The notes under the pieces: generated by a model
Databases searched by the model: none
Seen by the model: the letters and a program-made list of their open reading frames with translations, nothing else
What the model was told of the DNA's origin: nothing
Program-made: the position numbers and the translations under genes
NCBI RefSeq assembly: GCF_019175385.1
Contig: NC_083341.1
Span: 22,948,203 to 23,012,202, forward strand
Reading direction: 5' to 3'
DNA length: 64,000 nt
Source: Lycium barbarum
Taxonomy: Eukaryota > Streptophyta > Magnoliopsida > Solanales > Solanaceae
Part shown: positions 10,024-25,683 of the stretch, one piece after another
How positions within the stretch are numbered: the stretch's first letter is position 1
Layout of the letters: every line of letters begins with the position of its first letter

Positions 10024-12182
10024 TGTCATGACCCAACTAGAGGGCTATGAAGAGCACCCGGAGCTGACCTACAGAGCACCACTTAACATACTTCTCATAG
10101 TTATATCTAGGTGGACCACATAGCTAACTCATAAATATCATAATCCCTAAGGGCATAAGCGCAAAGATAAAGCACATCTATTTAAAAATCATAGACTATG
10201 CCATATGTACAATCCGACAAAGCTGTCCAAATGATATACAAGATAGGTACCAATAGGGTTATTGAACAACTAACCATACATATCTATCTACGAGCCTCTA
10301 CAAAGAGTACAAAACATCATAAGGACGGGATAGGACCCCGCCATGCCCAAATATATACTCAAAAGAATAATACCAATAAACTGCAGCTCCGAAGTAAGTG
10401 GAGGCTCCGGTACAATCGCTGCTGAAGCACCTAGGGATGTGATCCATCTCCCTGCCTACCTGCGGGCATGAACGCAGTGTCCACAAACAAAGGACGTCAG
10501 TACGAGCAATATACTGAGTATGTAAGGCATGAATAACAGCATAATAAAAATATGAAAAGTAATATGAGATAAGAGAGATAACCTGTACATCTGGATGCCT
10601 CTTAAGGCTGATGTCACGCATGCTTAGCTTCTAAAAAATACGTTTCTCGTACACTTATATATATATAAGTGATAGTGCTCTAGAACGTACAGCCCGATCC
10701 ATATATGTTAGTGTCACGGAACGTGCAACCTAGTCCATATATCATATATATATATATTTATATAAAACATGCATGAGAGCCCGATAAAAGCTATAAGTCT
10801 ACTGGAGTGACGTAAGGTCGGTAACCACCGATTATCAATATGGCATCATCACCATCGCTATATCTCACCTTGAAAGAACAATTACCATAAGGTGATATCA
10901 ACAACAATGAAATAAATCAATAATCATGAAACAAGCTCAATAATATCATAATGACATCAAAACTATAAGCTTTGGGGATCTCTAGGAATGAAATCATCGT
11001 CATCATCATTATTATCATCATCATAGAGAAAACTTATTAACAATATCATAGGAACCTTGGGAATTGTGGGTTTCTAGCATTTCTAGGAAGTAGAACATTA
11101 CGGATATCATGTATGGGTTCATACTAAGGGAATCATGCCTTTAGAAGGAAAGGAACTACCTTAACATACCTTGACGTCTTCTTAACTACTTAATGTTCTC
11201 CTCCCAAGCTCACAAATCTACATTCAATATGATTCATACCGAGGTTAAGGCTTGAAAACATTCTTAAGTTCAACTTGAGTAACTAAGGAACTAACGGAAT
11301 TTGGGCAGGATTTCGCCTATATTGTCTACTTCAACCAATTACCAAAACAACTCCCAAACAACAACAATAATACTAACAACTACATATTTAGGAAATTAGA
11401 TACAATTTACACCTATAACCATCCAAAACTTTCTTCCAAATTTCATTTACAACCAACAATTATAACACAATGCCCCATAACCTTTTCTACTACAATTTTC
11501 TTCACTTTTATGGCTTATTAATCTCCAAATCAATTCAATATAAGGAATAAAGAGAGAACATACCTCAATCTTGAAGAACCTTAACTCTCCCAACTTTGTT
11601 CCAACCACAAATCACCATAAACTCAACTAAGAGCAAGGATTACCATCACTTATGAGTTAGCTTATGGTTTTAAGGCTCAAATTCCACTTGATTTGGCTTA
11701 CGAAGTGTATAGATAAGTAGGGAGTGTAGAGAAGACTTGAAGGGTCTAGAGAATTCTGATTTTTGGGTGAAATAATGATCAAGGTCGTGGCCCCTTTTAA
11801 TTTATAGAAAAGAGAGAATTTCCACTGCCCGTGGTTCGTCAGCCGGGTCGACAGTCCGACGACATATCGACGATTTGTCGACTCGCCACCGTCGACCCAC
11901 GGGAGCCCTGAATCTCTCAGGGTTTTTTGACGGGAAGGTCAACGACTCGTCAACCAGTTAACGGTCCATCGACTTGACCATCAAATTGCTCTGTTGTAGA
12001 ACTCAGATTTTTTTGGTTTATTTCTCCTCCAATCTCCCGATATCAGATGTACACAACTTATATTTGTGCATATTTAGAATAATCAGATAGAGTTTTTGTA
12101 ACCTTGACAAAAATCCTCACTTACTAACTTTACTTCGGCTATCTTACGGCGAAACTCAGCGTATAAAATACGGGGTATAACA
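10024..12182 (-). repeat. M1 3' LTR (2159 bp)
   Basis: Runs from TGTCATGACCC at 10024 to GGGGTATAACA at 12182, so on the minus strand it starts TGTTATACCCC and ends in GACA. It pairs with 50818-53045. It contains the LTR box (10460-10530), GTGCAGCCCGATCC words (10676-10745), a palindromic array (11830-11990) and a minus-strand TATA box CTATAAATTA (about 11798-11808) just downstream of that array. Confidence 0.92.
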
Positions 12183-12205
12183 TCCTCCCCCCCCCCCTTA
12201 AGAAC
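12183..12205 (-). promoter_or_regulatory. M1 polypurine tract
   Basis: Plus strand TCCTCCCC, a C-run, then TTAAG directly next to the 3' LTR. On the minus strand this is a G-rich purine tract ending at the LTR, the usual primer for plus-strand synthesis. It is followed by the ACATTCG... motif also seen beside the M2 3' LTR (25489 onward). Confidence 0.8.
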
Positions 12206-12401
12206 ATTCGTCCCTGACTGTTAAACTTTTAGGGATTCCACAAAAGTTTTGCCAGAGTTTCCCTTGTAACTATACCACTGCCATCCTGTCACAAAAACCT
12301 AAAATATACAATGCCTCATAGGGCTACAATGATATCAGCAATAACACAATAATGATTGCCCCACACAACCAAGAAATCACAAAAAGAAAGCATTACGTAC
12401 C

Positions 12402-13061
12402 TCAAGACAATGGCGTCTCGATCTGAACCTCCTCTAGTAATGGAAACAAGTGTGGGTACCTGTACTTCATATTTTCTTCGGCTTCCCAAGTCATTTCTTC
12501 CCTATTTTTGTTTCTCCCTAAGACTTTAACCGAAGCTACGTCTTTAGTCCTTAACCTCCAAACTTATTTATCTAGGATGGCAATGGGAACCTCTTCATAA
12601 GCTAATTGCTCAGTAATCTGAACATCATCTATAGGTACAACTCTAGAAGGATCTCCAATACATTTGCAAAGCATCGATACATGGAAAACTGGGTAAACTG
12701 TCGCCAGGTCTGGAGGTAGATCAAATTCATAGGTTACTTGGCCCACTTTACGCACAATCTTATATGGTCCGATGCATTGAGGGATAAGCTTACCCTTTTT
12801 ACCAAATTTTATAACGTCTTTCATCGGTGACACCTTCAAGAATACCTAGTCATTAACTTGGAATTCTAAATCTCATCGGCGATTATCTGCGTAAGACATC
12901 TAGCTACACTGAGCTGTCAACAATCGATCCTGAATAAGCTTAACTTTCTCCACTACTTGCTAGATCAAGTCTGGCCCTATTAATTCAGTCTCTCCTACTT
13001 CGAACCATTCAATTGCTGATCTGCACTTTCGTCCATATAAAGCTTCATACGGGGCTATCAG
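12402..13061 (-). pseudogene. M1 pol 3' end: integrase C-terminus and chromodomain
   Basis: On the minus strand it reads from PYEALYGRKCRS at the M2 junction (13061), through LIQDRLLTAQ, a stop, VSPMKDVIKFGKKGKLIP, YPVFHVSMLCK and AYEEVPIAILDK. It ends in a chromodomain-like segment (SVKVLGRN, EMTWEAEENM) with a stop at about 12402. This C-terminal chromodomain identifies a Tekay/Del chromovirus; such domains are thought to steer integration to particular chromatin. There are stops near 12575 and 12840. The rest of the protein lies at 32980-36934, beyond M2. Confidence 0.9.
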
Positions 13062-13536
13062 TGTCACGCCCCAAATCTAGAGTGGCGTGACCGGCACTCG
13101 ATGCCAAATTAGGCCCGAGCGAACCACTCTAAATTTGAAACTCTAGGGGAGTAACCCCAACTTAAACCGATAAGGCCTACCTGCACACAGATAATACCAA
13201 CAAGCCGGCGAGGCCGCAAACAAGGTATACATATATATACTGACTATCTCATCTGAACTGGGCACACAAACCCAAAATATATATACAACTGAGCAAGCTG
13301 ACGAGGCTACTATGATCGTACAAAGACAACAATATCCAAACAAATATATACAAACCGACGAGGCTGTCACATAGACACATTATATACAGGACTCCTCTAC
13401 AAGCCTCTAGGGAATGTGTGATTGTACCATAAGTTCTGTAATAAAAAAGGAGAGACTCCAAGGACCTGGCAACTCCAAACAAAAAAAGAGCTCACCAATA
13501 AGCTGATATCAGATCCTACCTACTGGGAGGTCTATT
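13062..13536 (-). repeat. M2 3' LTR, first part
   Basis: Begins TGTCACGCCCCAAATC, matching the M2 5' LTR start at 30694, and continues in parallel to GGAGGTCTAT. There M3 interrupts it; the LTR resumes at 23711 with CTATCAATCT. The left flank ATCAG (13057-13061) and right flank ATTAG (32980-32984) of the whole M2 insertion agree at four of five bases. Confidence 0.92.
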
Positions 13537-16284
<2,748 letters not shown>

Positions 16285-18526
16285 TCCTTACCCTCTTAGA
16301 AACATTCATCCTTGAATGTTGTAGCTTGCGAGCTTACGATGCTATCATTAATTTCTTAAAATGGTTGTCCTCCTTTAGTTCCTGATCTCTATGTTCTTAT
16401 ACTATAGGCTCATTAGTCTTCTTTCATATTCTCCCAATTCTTTGTCGAACTCATTCATTAGTTTAATATCCTCTTGTTCTTATGTATGTACCCAGTGGCC
16501 AACTGATATGTAGCTACTGTCCTGGGACCTGTTGCCATTCAGATGGTCTTAACTCATGATTGCTACGGCTCCCCGCCGATCTATGACCACACTTAATTGT
16601 TGTACTCTTTTGCCTTGCTCCTTATCTCTCTACTAGTAGACAAATTCTCTTGTTAAGATATGGCACCCTTTCTTGCTTGCTTCTTTGGTGCTATTTTATA
16701 TTAGACTTTTTTATACTAGTAGACCTTATATGCATACCATATTATCTCCTTTTACTTTCTTGGTTGGACTCTTTAATTCCTCACAATATCATCATAGTTC
16801 CATCTATGATAGCGCCCAAATGATTTGCAATAGCATTTCCTAGCGGATGACCTATTATCCTCAGTGATTATTTTACTTCAGATTGTCCATCCAGACATCC
16901 TTTCATAATCAATTCACAACAACAACCTCAACACAATCCCTCATATACATGTATATCATACTCTCTCATCATCATTATTATCCCTCGTAGAAGAATTATA
17001 CTCATAACATACTAATAATCCCAGCTCAAGCTAATTTACAACTCAGAATATCATCAAATTCATATTTGAAAATTTTCTCGAACTTTCTCTCCTCAGATCT
17101 TTACATAATTACAATATAAATTCATAAACATGGGACTAAGATAAAATCGTACTTAATCATAACTTCCTTTCACTACGAGCATGCTTCCCTCCTTAAGTCC
17201 TTAGCTCTCTTATACCGATGACTAATTGAGACTTAAATTAACCTCCATTCTTCTTCGGCTCCTTATCGTCGTCCTTGCACCATTCTGTTAGCCATTTTAT
17301 CATGGTGACTGCTTATATGGTTCTATGTCATATACTCTCACAATTGATATAACCAGCGGCTTGGAATTTCATGACTTACGAGGTACTCCCTAATCTCAGG
17401 CAGTACTGCTGTCTTGCTATCCATAGGCACACTATCTTTCTTTCCTATGAAGATTATTGAACTTCCTATGAATATTCCTCTTTTAAAGCTTTCATCTCCT
17501 CTAGTGCTATAAGTTTTTTTTTTTTTTTTGTAATCCCGATTATCCTTATACTCATCCCTGGCAACATGCGGCCTTTCTTACTCCTTTTGTTACCCCTTGG
17601 AGTACTTTACTGCATATCTAAATGTACCTAAATTTCTTCGGCGCGAGTGATTCGAGCCATAGTCCGGAATACAACGTATCGCATTGGAGAAACTTATTCT
17701 CCTTCTGATATTTGTCTCATGATATACTTGTATTTAATCCATTCATATTTTTCTTTAGCACATTCTTGACATATCGGTTCGTCTCGAAATTTGACGCCTT
17801 CAATCCAATATATTTCCCTCTTTTGAGCTTCGAAAAATTGTAGCTCATCTTAGAACTGAATTTGATCTTCCCCACTTTTAAAGGATGTTCTCATATACCA
17901 GTAGCCTTCGAGTATTAACCATCTTTGATAGTCATCTCGCCGACCTTAGAGATCCTTCAACTCCTCTATTCCACATAATGCCAGAGTTCTTTTCATTGCA
18001 TGGTTTAACTTATTTTCCTTTTTGCTAGTTGAGTTCTTGTACCAAATCAAAATGCTTATACATATCGGACACAATTCAGATGCCTTATTCATTGTCTTTT
18101 CACTTTTGTCGTTCATGACTAGTAATCCTCCAGGCCAATGAATTGATGGGGACATCGACATTCCTTAGGCCCCATATGGAGTGTCTGGCTATCCCACGCT
18201 CCTTTAGCCCTAGTCTTTCTCCACGACTATTTTCTTAATATCCTTGAAATTTTCATTGCTTTAGGTTCCCAATTCCTACTTATGTCTATACTATACCATT
18301 GAAAATTGATATTCAACACCATCCATTCCCATGACTCGTCCTTTCATTAGCTTAGCTCATTTGTCCCGTAATTCTCTTTAACTACTCATTTGCATCACAA
18401 CTATACATCATAGTCCTTCTAGTGTTCTGTCGGTTCTTGTTCTTATCATGAAATCCTCACAAAGTACACCCTTTCCTTTCTTCTTTCGTCGAGTCTTCAT
18501 CTTCCTTTATGATACTACAACTTGTA

Positions 18527-18550
18527 CACACACACACACACACACACACA
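18527..18550. repeat. (AC)n microsatellite in M3 interior
   Basis: About 12 AC dinucleotides followed by a short ATACATATAT stretch. Confidence 0.95.
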
Positions 18551-21072
18551 TACATATATCAAATTTTCTCGGTTTTCTTCATGATCGCATCTGTCACACA
18601 ACCCTTGTCTTATAATTTCAATTTTTTTCCCTTGGGCAAGCCGACTGACTCACTAACCTTCTCCTTATTGTCGACGGCCACATAATTCCCTTTAACCATT
18701 TCATTGACACCTCCTCCTTCCTTTAGTCCTCATAGTTTCTTTTGTTTTCCTTTACTCGTAAAACGCCTGTTTCCATTAGTCATCCTTTACTCTTAGGTTA
18801 GGAAACCTTGGAGTGTTTCGTTACGAGTGAGAATCCCTTTTGACGCTGAAAATTTCTCCTTGAGGTACTTTCTTCCCTTAAATAGGAGTACCAATCATGG
18901 GTTCACATCTATTCTCCTAGTTAAATCTCAGGAGTTTGAAATTCCCTCATTGCTCTCATAAAATCTGTTTATTTCTTCTCAAGAATGCACCTTTATTTAT
19001 TATTTACAACCTCCTTGGTTCTAATTATGAAGATGTATAGGTTGGTTCCAGGGTCCTCACGTTCATCCCTTGTCACGTATAACATTACTCTATCTTATGT
19101 TGATTTATTTAAATTTGATCCTATCGTCTGTTTTCCTGCTTTAATCATAACCTTTTTCTCAAATATGTATTACCTGACCCTCGATGGGTATACGCTTTCC
19201 TTGTCCAAGTTTCTTTCCCTTTCATGATATCATAACCTTCTTTTTCCTAATGCTCTTTCTTACATTGTTAGTCGCGTTACTGCTATCTGACTTTAATTCT
19301 CGAGAAAACCCAATCCTGATTCTCTCTGTAGCGCTTGTTACCTTAATTTTGACATACAGCACAATCAATATTTTTAACATGTCGTAACATCAATCATAAG
19401 GGTATACATAATACTCGATGTAGCCACTCATGACTTATTCTTTTTATCGCTTTTCAACACCTTTTTCTTGCGAGATATCCCATTTCCATTTGATTTTATC
19501 CTGAATCTGTGTCTTTAACACATCTGCCCTCTCTTTTGTCCAGCTAGCTAGAGAATTCTAATTGTAAAGCTTATATGCTCCTAATTTCCCTCAGCTATTC
19601 TGGTTTCTCATATTCTTTTTCCGTATTTCTAAATTTGTAAGCCTTCCTAGCACACCTTCCTACGTCATAATTGTAACTCCTGGCGATATAAATTTACTTA
19701 AAAATCTTTACTCATGCTTGTACCCTACCTCGTTGTCTAAAATAATCAACCTCACATCCTTTACTTTCCTGTTGCAACCGAATCAATCCCTGAGATATTT
19801 TATCTTCACTTGTACACCTACTCTCTTCTCTCCTTACACATAAACCGACATCGCAGCTAATTTCTCTACCGTCAAATAACCTTCACAACACCCGTCTGAA
19901 AAAAAAAATGAAGTGAAGCCTTCTTATAAGGATTAGCTAGATATACACCACATAATCCTAAGGTTGATACAATCTCTGCTTCCTTCGTCGTCCAAGAAAC
20001 ATCACATTTAGAAGTTATATAAACAATCTAGAAGACAATCATAATTGCAATCCAACTTACCTACCCATTTCTCATTCTTGAGTTCAAGGTCGTCATTAAC
20101 ACCCAAAGTAACTTGGCCATAATGATTCTCATAATAGTACCAACTATCAAATACTTAGAACCCCCTTGAAGTCGAATGACTAGTGACTTCTAAATCCCAA
20201 TGTAAACCCATATCATATAGGAAAGTCTGATAAAGCGAGTTTGTGTGCCTATCATCGACCCGTCCTAATCTTATGTATATGTATAAACTTCTAGAGTAAA
20301 ACTTTCCCGTACTCGTTAACTTCCTTTCCCTTATCAATATCTCTTTGTTATCTCTTACTCACCAATCTATAAATCGTAATACTGTATTTGAATTCTTAGT
20401 GCCAACTTTCCCTATATCTTCAATAAATCTCAATTCTCTGAAATCCCGAATGCAACTCATTCCAGTTCCTTTAATCACTAATCATTTTCCCTCTACAAGT
20501 TTCTTCCCTTAAATTAAATTAAAATCATTCTAAAACTTCTCTTTGAAAGCGTCTCATAATTGTTCGTCCAATCATAACTTACCAAACATCCGATTGTCAT
20601 ATTTTCCCTTCATTCTTCCTCTATACCCTAGGCATTCAAATAATCCAATTTGTAAAAATTTCAGCAGAGTTTCCTCTATACTTCTTACTGCATCATTCTT
20701 GCACACAGCCCAGAAAACACGACCAATGCCTCACAAGGCGATCACAATACCTGTGACATTTACCTCAGGTTCTTATATCAAAGTCTATTAATATTAATAA
20801 GGCAGGAAACATACCTTTTGGAGTAACAACTTCAATTCTCATCAATTATTTCATAGCGGCATAATCGACTGCTTATCCATAATCAAAACATTTAGGGTTA
20901 GAATCAGGGATATCACATCCTATAATTTAGCTCTACGGCATGATCTAAGATGAGAAAGAAGGGTCAATCATTCCTAAATGCCCTACAGCCTCTTGTTTAT
21001 AAGTGTGGCGCGCTTCACACCCATAAACAAGACTCTACTGGACACGACTCGTAGATACTCCCTAGGACGAAC

Positions 21073-21089
21073 TGCTCTAATACCACTTT
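21073..21089 (-). promoter_or_regulatory. M3 primer-binding site
   Basis: Plus strand GCTCTAATACCACTTTT; the minus strand reads TGGTATTAGAGC beside the 5' LTR. This matches the 3' end of plant initiator tRNA-Met except for one base (TGGTATCAGAGC expected). One base at the LTR edge (the G of TGTCACG) is missing. Confidence 0.85.
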
Positions 21090-23710
21090 TTCACGACCCA
21101 ACCAGAGGGGCATGATGGGCAACCGGAGCCAATACACCGAGCACCTCTAAACATACATCTCATCAATATTCCTGGGTGGACCATAAAGAGAACTCATGGA
21201 TATCAAAATCTGTAAGGACATATATCATAACACAACGCAACATCTCTATATAATCTTCAATAATTATGTCCATCATCACAAGTCGACAAGGTTACTAAAA
21301 TGTTATACAACGATAAGAACCGGTAGGGTTATAAAATGTCTAACTATACACACATGTCTACGAGCCTTTACATAGAATACAAGTAACCATAAGGACCAAT
21401 ACCAATAGACTGCAGCTCCGAAGTAAGTGGAGTGCTCCTGAGAATCCACTGATAAATCACCTACGGGTCAAATCCGTTTTCATGTCTACCTGCGAGCATG
21501 GACGTAGTATCCACAAGAAAGGACATTAGTACGAAAAATGTACTGATTATGTAAGGCATGAATAACAAAATAATAAGAAATATAGAACATAACATGAGAT
21601 AAGGATAACCAGTATGATTGCCTCTTAGGGCGAATATCATGCATGCTTAGTCTTTTCATAAAAACCTTCTCATACTTGTATAACATAATAGTGCTGCAGA
21701 ACGTGCAGCCCGATCCATAAATATTTTATATTGCTGCGGAACGTGCTCCTCGATTCAAACCCATATATCCCGCGTCTCGGACGATGTCATGATATACCAA
21801 TTGATCAGGTAGCTATGCGAATATAACGCCTCGCCCTTTTCCCATATCCCCTATATACATATATATACATCATATACGTTATAATATAAGTAGCATGCAT
21901 GAGAGCCCAAATAAAAGTTACCACTTTATCGGAGTGACGTAAGGTTGATAACCTCCGATTATCTTATGGTACAATCATCATCGCTTTACCTCACCTTGAA
22001 GGAACAATGATTATAAGGTGAGTTCAACAACAATGAATAAAATCAAGGAAATCATGAAATAAGCTCAACAATCTCATCATAGCATTTAAAATCATAAACT
22101 TTGAAACTTCTAGAAACAGAATCATCATCATCATCATCATCATCATGAAAACATAATCATCCTTAGAGTCATAAGAAACTTTAAGAATCATGAATCTTAA
22201 GTTTTTGGAAATAAGGACATTATGGAAGACATATATGGATTCACAAGGAAGAATTAATCATGGTTCTCATAGAAAACATCTTGTCTTTAATATCATAAAA
22301 AACTTTGAGAATCATGAACTTCTTGCTTTTCGGGCACAAGGATGTTATGGAAGATATATATAGAATCGTAATGTTGGAGTCATGCCTTTAGAAAGAAAGG
22401 TACTAGCCTTACATACCTTTTCGGTCGCCTTAACTTTAACAATTTAACACTTATCCTCCTAAGCTCGTAAATCTACAGTCAAGAGAATTCATATTATCGT
22501 TAGGCTTATCGTCATATGCTTGTCTTAAGCCCTCAAATTAATTCCTTTTAAAATCTACCGAAATTCGGACAACATCTCCCCTGTTTATATCCCAAGCCCA
22601 AAATCACAATACCAACAAAACAACAACAATAGCAATACTAATATCAACCACATCATCATCAATACCAAAATATTCCATAAAACATCCCACACAATGTTTT
22701 TCAATATACAACAACAATATACACTTCGTTTCTTCCCAATCAAGGAGCATAATCTCATTAACACACCAACAACATTAGATACCATACATATACATGTAAA
22801 TCATCCCAACAACACGACCACAACACGCTCAAAATAGTCCATAAACACAACAACTATAACACAACACTTTACGACCTTTCTTCCTTAATTATCTTCACTT
22901 TTAAGACTTGCTAAACCTTCAAATAAACTCAACATAAGAGATAGGATGAAGAACATACCTTATACTTGAAGAAATTTAGCCACACCAACCTTCTTCAAGA
23001 CCAAACGCACCACAACATCAAGTAGAATCAAGAACAATCACCTTTCATGGACTAGTTTGGTGTAATCTTGTTAAATTCTTGATTTAATGGGCTATAAATA
23101 TTTGGGGGGGGGGGGGGGTGTTAGGAAGTTTCTAGGACTCATGAATGTTTAGAATGATGAAACAATGGGGTTGATGGGGGGTTTTTATGCCCCTCATAAG
23201 TCGGTTCCACCGACTTTCCCAAGTGGAACCTGCGGAAGCCATTTGGCAGCTTGGATGCGTTATCTTAAAATGGCCATAACTCCCTACTCCGATGTCGTTT
23301 TGACGAGCAGTTTGTTGCATTGGAAAATGGACTCGATGAAATTAATTTTAGGATTTTGAAATACCTTAACACTCCTAATATACCTATAGATATAACCCTC
23401 CAAAGTTGACCCAAAGTTCTGCCAACTATTTTCCAAATTTTCTACAAACTTATTTTCTTCTATTTGCTTGGTCCCAGAATTTTTCGAAACTCTCCATACA
23501 TGATATTTATCATTAATCATACCTGATAATAGTCATGTCCTTTGGTTCCAAGGTTGTCCTTCCCGGTTACGACTTACGAGATCGTAATAAATCCTTTACT
23601 TCATTGTTACATACTTCCCATGGCTTGAACCTTCCAAAATGTCATAGGACGTCTTCGATATACGGTGAAGTATGTAGCATGCTCATGCTCTTAAAGTGAG
23701 AGGTGTAACA
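21090..23710 (-). repeat. M3 5' LTR (about 2.62 kb)
   Basis: From TCACGACCCAACC to GAGGTGTAACA, pairing with 13537-16284 almost throughout. It contains the LTR box (21490-21555), the hairpin AAGTCGGT/ACCGACTT (23198-23216) and a run of about 15 G near 23104. CTATC follows at 23711-23715. Confidence 0.92.
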
Positions 23711-25488
23711 CTATCAATCTATCGATCTGTACCTGCAGGCATGAATGCAGCGCCCACGGCAAATGGAAAGTCAGTACGAAACAATGTATCGAATATGTAA
23801 GGCAAACGATAACTGAAACTGAACTGAAAACAATATAATCTGGAGGCCAAAGGATGCCCAGAATATCTCTCTGCTTTGTCTCATATGAAATAAAATACAA
23901 TTCTATCATATGTCTCACTGACCAAGTGGCCAGGCAACTGTAAAATCTCAGTGACCCGTCGGCCAGGGAAATCTGTCTCACTGACCCGTCGGCCAGCCAA
24001 AATAAAATGTCTCACTAACCAAGTAGCCAGGCTAAATAAAAATGTCTCACTGACCCGTAGGCCAGGCATATCTATCTCACTGACCAAGTGACTAGGCTAA
24101 AGAAAATATATATGTATATCATGCAGTATCTCAGGCAAATGCTGAAAAATACTGATACTAAACATGTCTCTCTTGTTTCTCTATAAACTCAAGGACGTAG
24201 GGAGGGAATGTGGCCCCTCAGAAAGAGTAACATAACACTTGGGAACTATGCAACAATATGACAAGCTCTACTTTAACAAATCTCTAGTCATATGGTTCGT
24301 TACACTCTTACCACATATGGAATCATGCTAAGAAAAGAAGGAACAGCTTTAACATACCTGGAAGTTCACTTCTCAACTTTCCAACCTACTTCTGGTCTCG
24401 CAATCTACATATAACAACATTCGTACTATTATTAGGCTTATCGTCATATATTTGTTTTAAGCCCTCAAATTAAATCCTCTTAGCATCTGCTGAAATTCGG
24501 GCAGCATCTCCCTTGTTTATATCCCTAGCCCAAAATCACAATATCAACGAAACAACAACAATAGCAACACTAATATCAACAACATTATCATCAACACCAA
24601 TATACTCAATAAAATATCCCACACGATGTTTTCCCAATGTCTCAACCAATCACTAGCCTTTACGAAGCCTTAACAACTAAATATCCATAATACAATTCAT
24701 AATATCAATAATAGGAAGTATTCTTACCTCAATCAAAGTTGGAAGAGCTTGAAATCTTATTTATCTTCAACGGCCTCCTTTGATTCATCGAGATTCGATG
24801 TTTAGAACAAGGACTACAAGACCTTACAAGCTTCCCGAGCCTCGTATATAGTCCCGTCACTTTAATCCGCTTACAAAATGATCCTTCAATGTTTCTAGAG
24901 TCTCTCACGTGTTTTTGGGTGAACAGGAGTGGAGAAAACGAGGTTTCAGGTCAGATTTGGTCCTTAAATAGCTTTTAGAGGTCGGTTGCAACGACCTAGG
25001 ATTTTCCTCAGCGTGATCGCGCACTGCGCTGGCACATTCGGGCACTGTACCTGGACCTGCCTCTGCACGTTCGAGCACTGTGCTGGTGCGTTCGCACAGA
25101 GTAATCCCTGCTCCTGCAGCTTGACTTGTAACGTCCATAACTCTCTGCTCCGATGTCATATCGAAGCGCGGTTTGTTGCGTTGGAAACTAGACTTCCTAA
25201 ACTTCAATTTAGGCTTTTGCTTCACTTTAAAACTCCTGATATACTAGGAGATATTCCTTTCTCAAGTTAGACCAAAATTATCATATGAAACCTTGCCCAT
25301 CTTTTTCCCAAAGTTCCAACCAACTTAATTTCCTTAATTCACTTACAGGACCTATTACATGAACTTAAACCCTCATAACCATAAGATAGGCGCATATAAT
25401 CTCATATATCTTATAAATAACTCCAGTGTCTGCAATTGAACAATTGACACCTAACGAATCTCAACGTACGAAACTAAGAGGTGTAACA
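23711..25488 (-). repeat. M2 3' LTR, second part
   Basis: Continues the M2 3' LTR after the M3 insertion and ends GAGGTGTAACA at 25488, followed by the M2 polypurine tract. It holds the LTR box (23735-23800), a CTCACTGACCCGTCGGCCAG minisatellite (23908-24100), and a region of GCGCTGGCACATTCG-type words (25005-25110). Just beside those words is a minus-strand TATA-like TATTTAAGG (about 24962-24972). Confidence 0.9.
23908..24100 (-). repeat. Minisatellite in M2 3' LTR
   Basis: Six or so copies of CTCACTGACCCGTCGGCCAG or CTCACTGACCAAGTGGCCAG with AT-rich linkers. A matching array is at 31403-31590 in the 5' LTR. Confidence 0.9.
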
Positions 25489-25520
25489 TTCCTCCCCACT
25501 TCGAAACATTCGTCCTCGAA
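25489..25520 (-). promoter_or_regulatory. M2 polypurine tract
   Basis: Plus strand TTCCTCCCCACTTCG next to the M2 3' LTR, followed by AAACATTCGTCCTCGAATGT, a perfect inverted CATTCG/CGAATG element also found beside the M1 and M3 3' LTRs in altered form. Confidence 0.8.
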
Positions 25521-25683
25521 TGTTAAACTCTTAGGAATTCTACTAAAATTTTGCAAGAGTTTCCTATGTAATTGTACCACTACCATCCTGTCACAACAAT
25601 CCAAAATATGCAGTGCCTCACAGGGTTACAACAGCAACAACAATAACGACCCTACACGACTAAGAAACTATAAAAGGAAAGCA

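Larger units (their letters stand above)
16285..21089 (-). mobile_element. M3 interior: about 4.8 kb without recognisable gag-pol
   Basis: This fills the space between the M3 LTRs. At 16285 there is a polypurine tract (plus strand CATCCTTACCCTC) and the ACATTCATCCTTGAATGT motif. At the other end there is a leader like those of M1 and M2 (TTGTTTATAAGTGTGGCG) and a PBS at 21073-21084. Between them I found no zinc knuckle, protease, RT, RNase H, integrase or chromodomain motif, and no reading frame over about 82 codons. The minus strand is purine-rich throughout. The layout fits a non-autonomous large derivative (LARD) mobilised by Tekay proteins. A very decayed or captured sequence cannot be excluded by eye. 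Confidence 0.75.

Noticed and set aside
17946..18161. 71-codon minus ORF in the M3 interior as a captured host gene
   Set aside because: Too short, no recognisable domain, and no supporting frame on either side.
19184..19387. Hydrophobic plus ORFs at 18985-19387
   Set aside because: Translation of pyrimidine-rich plus strand in the M3 interior; Leu/Phe bias follows base composition.
23908..24100. Regularly spaced repeats that could suggest a CRISPR array
   Set aside because: Plant LTR minisatellite: degenerate units, short AT-rich linkers, no cas genes, and the same array in both LTRs.
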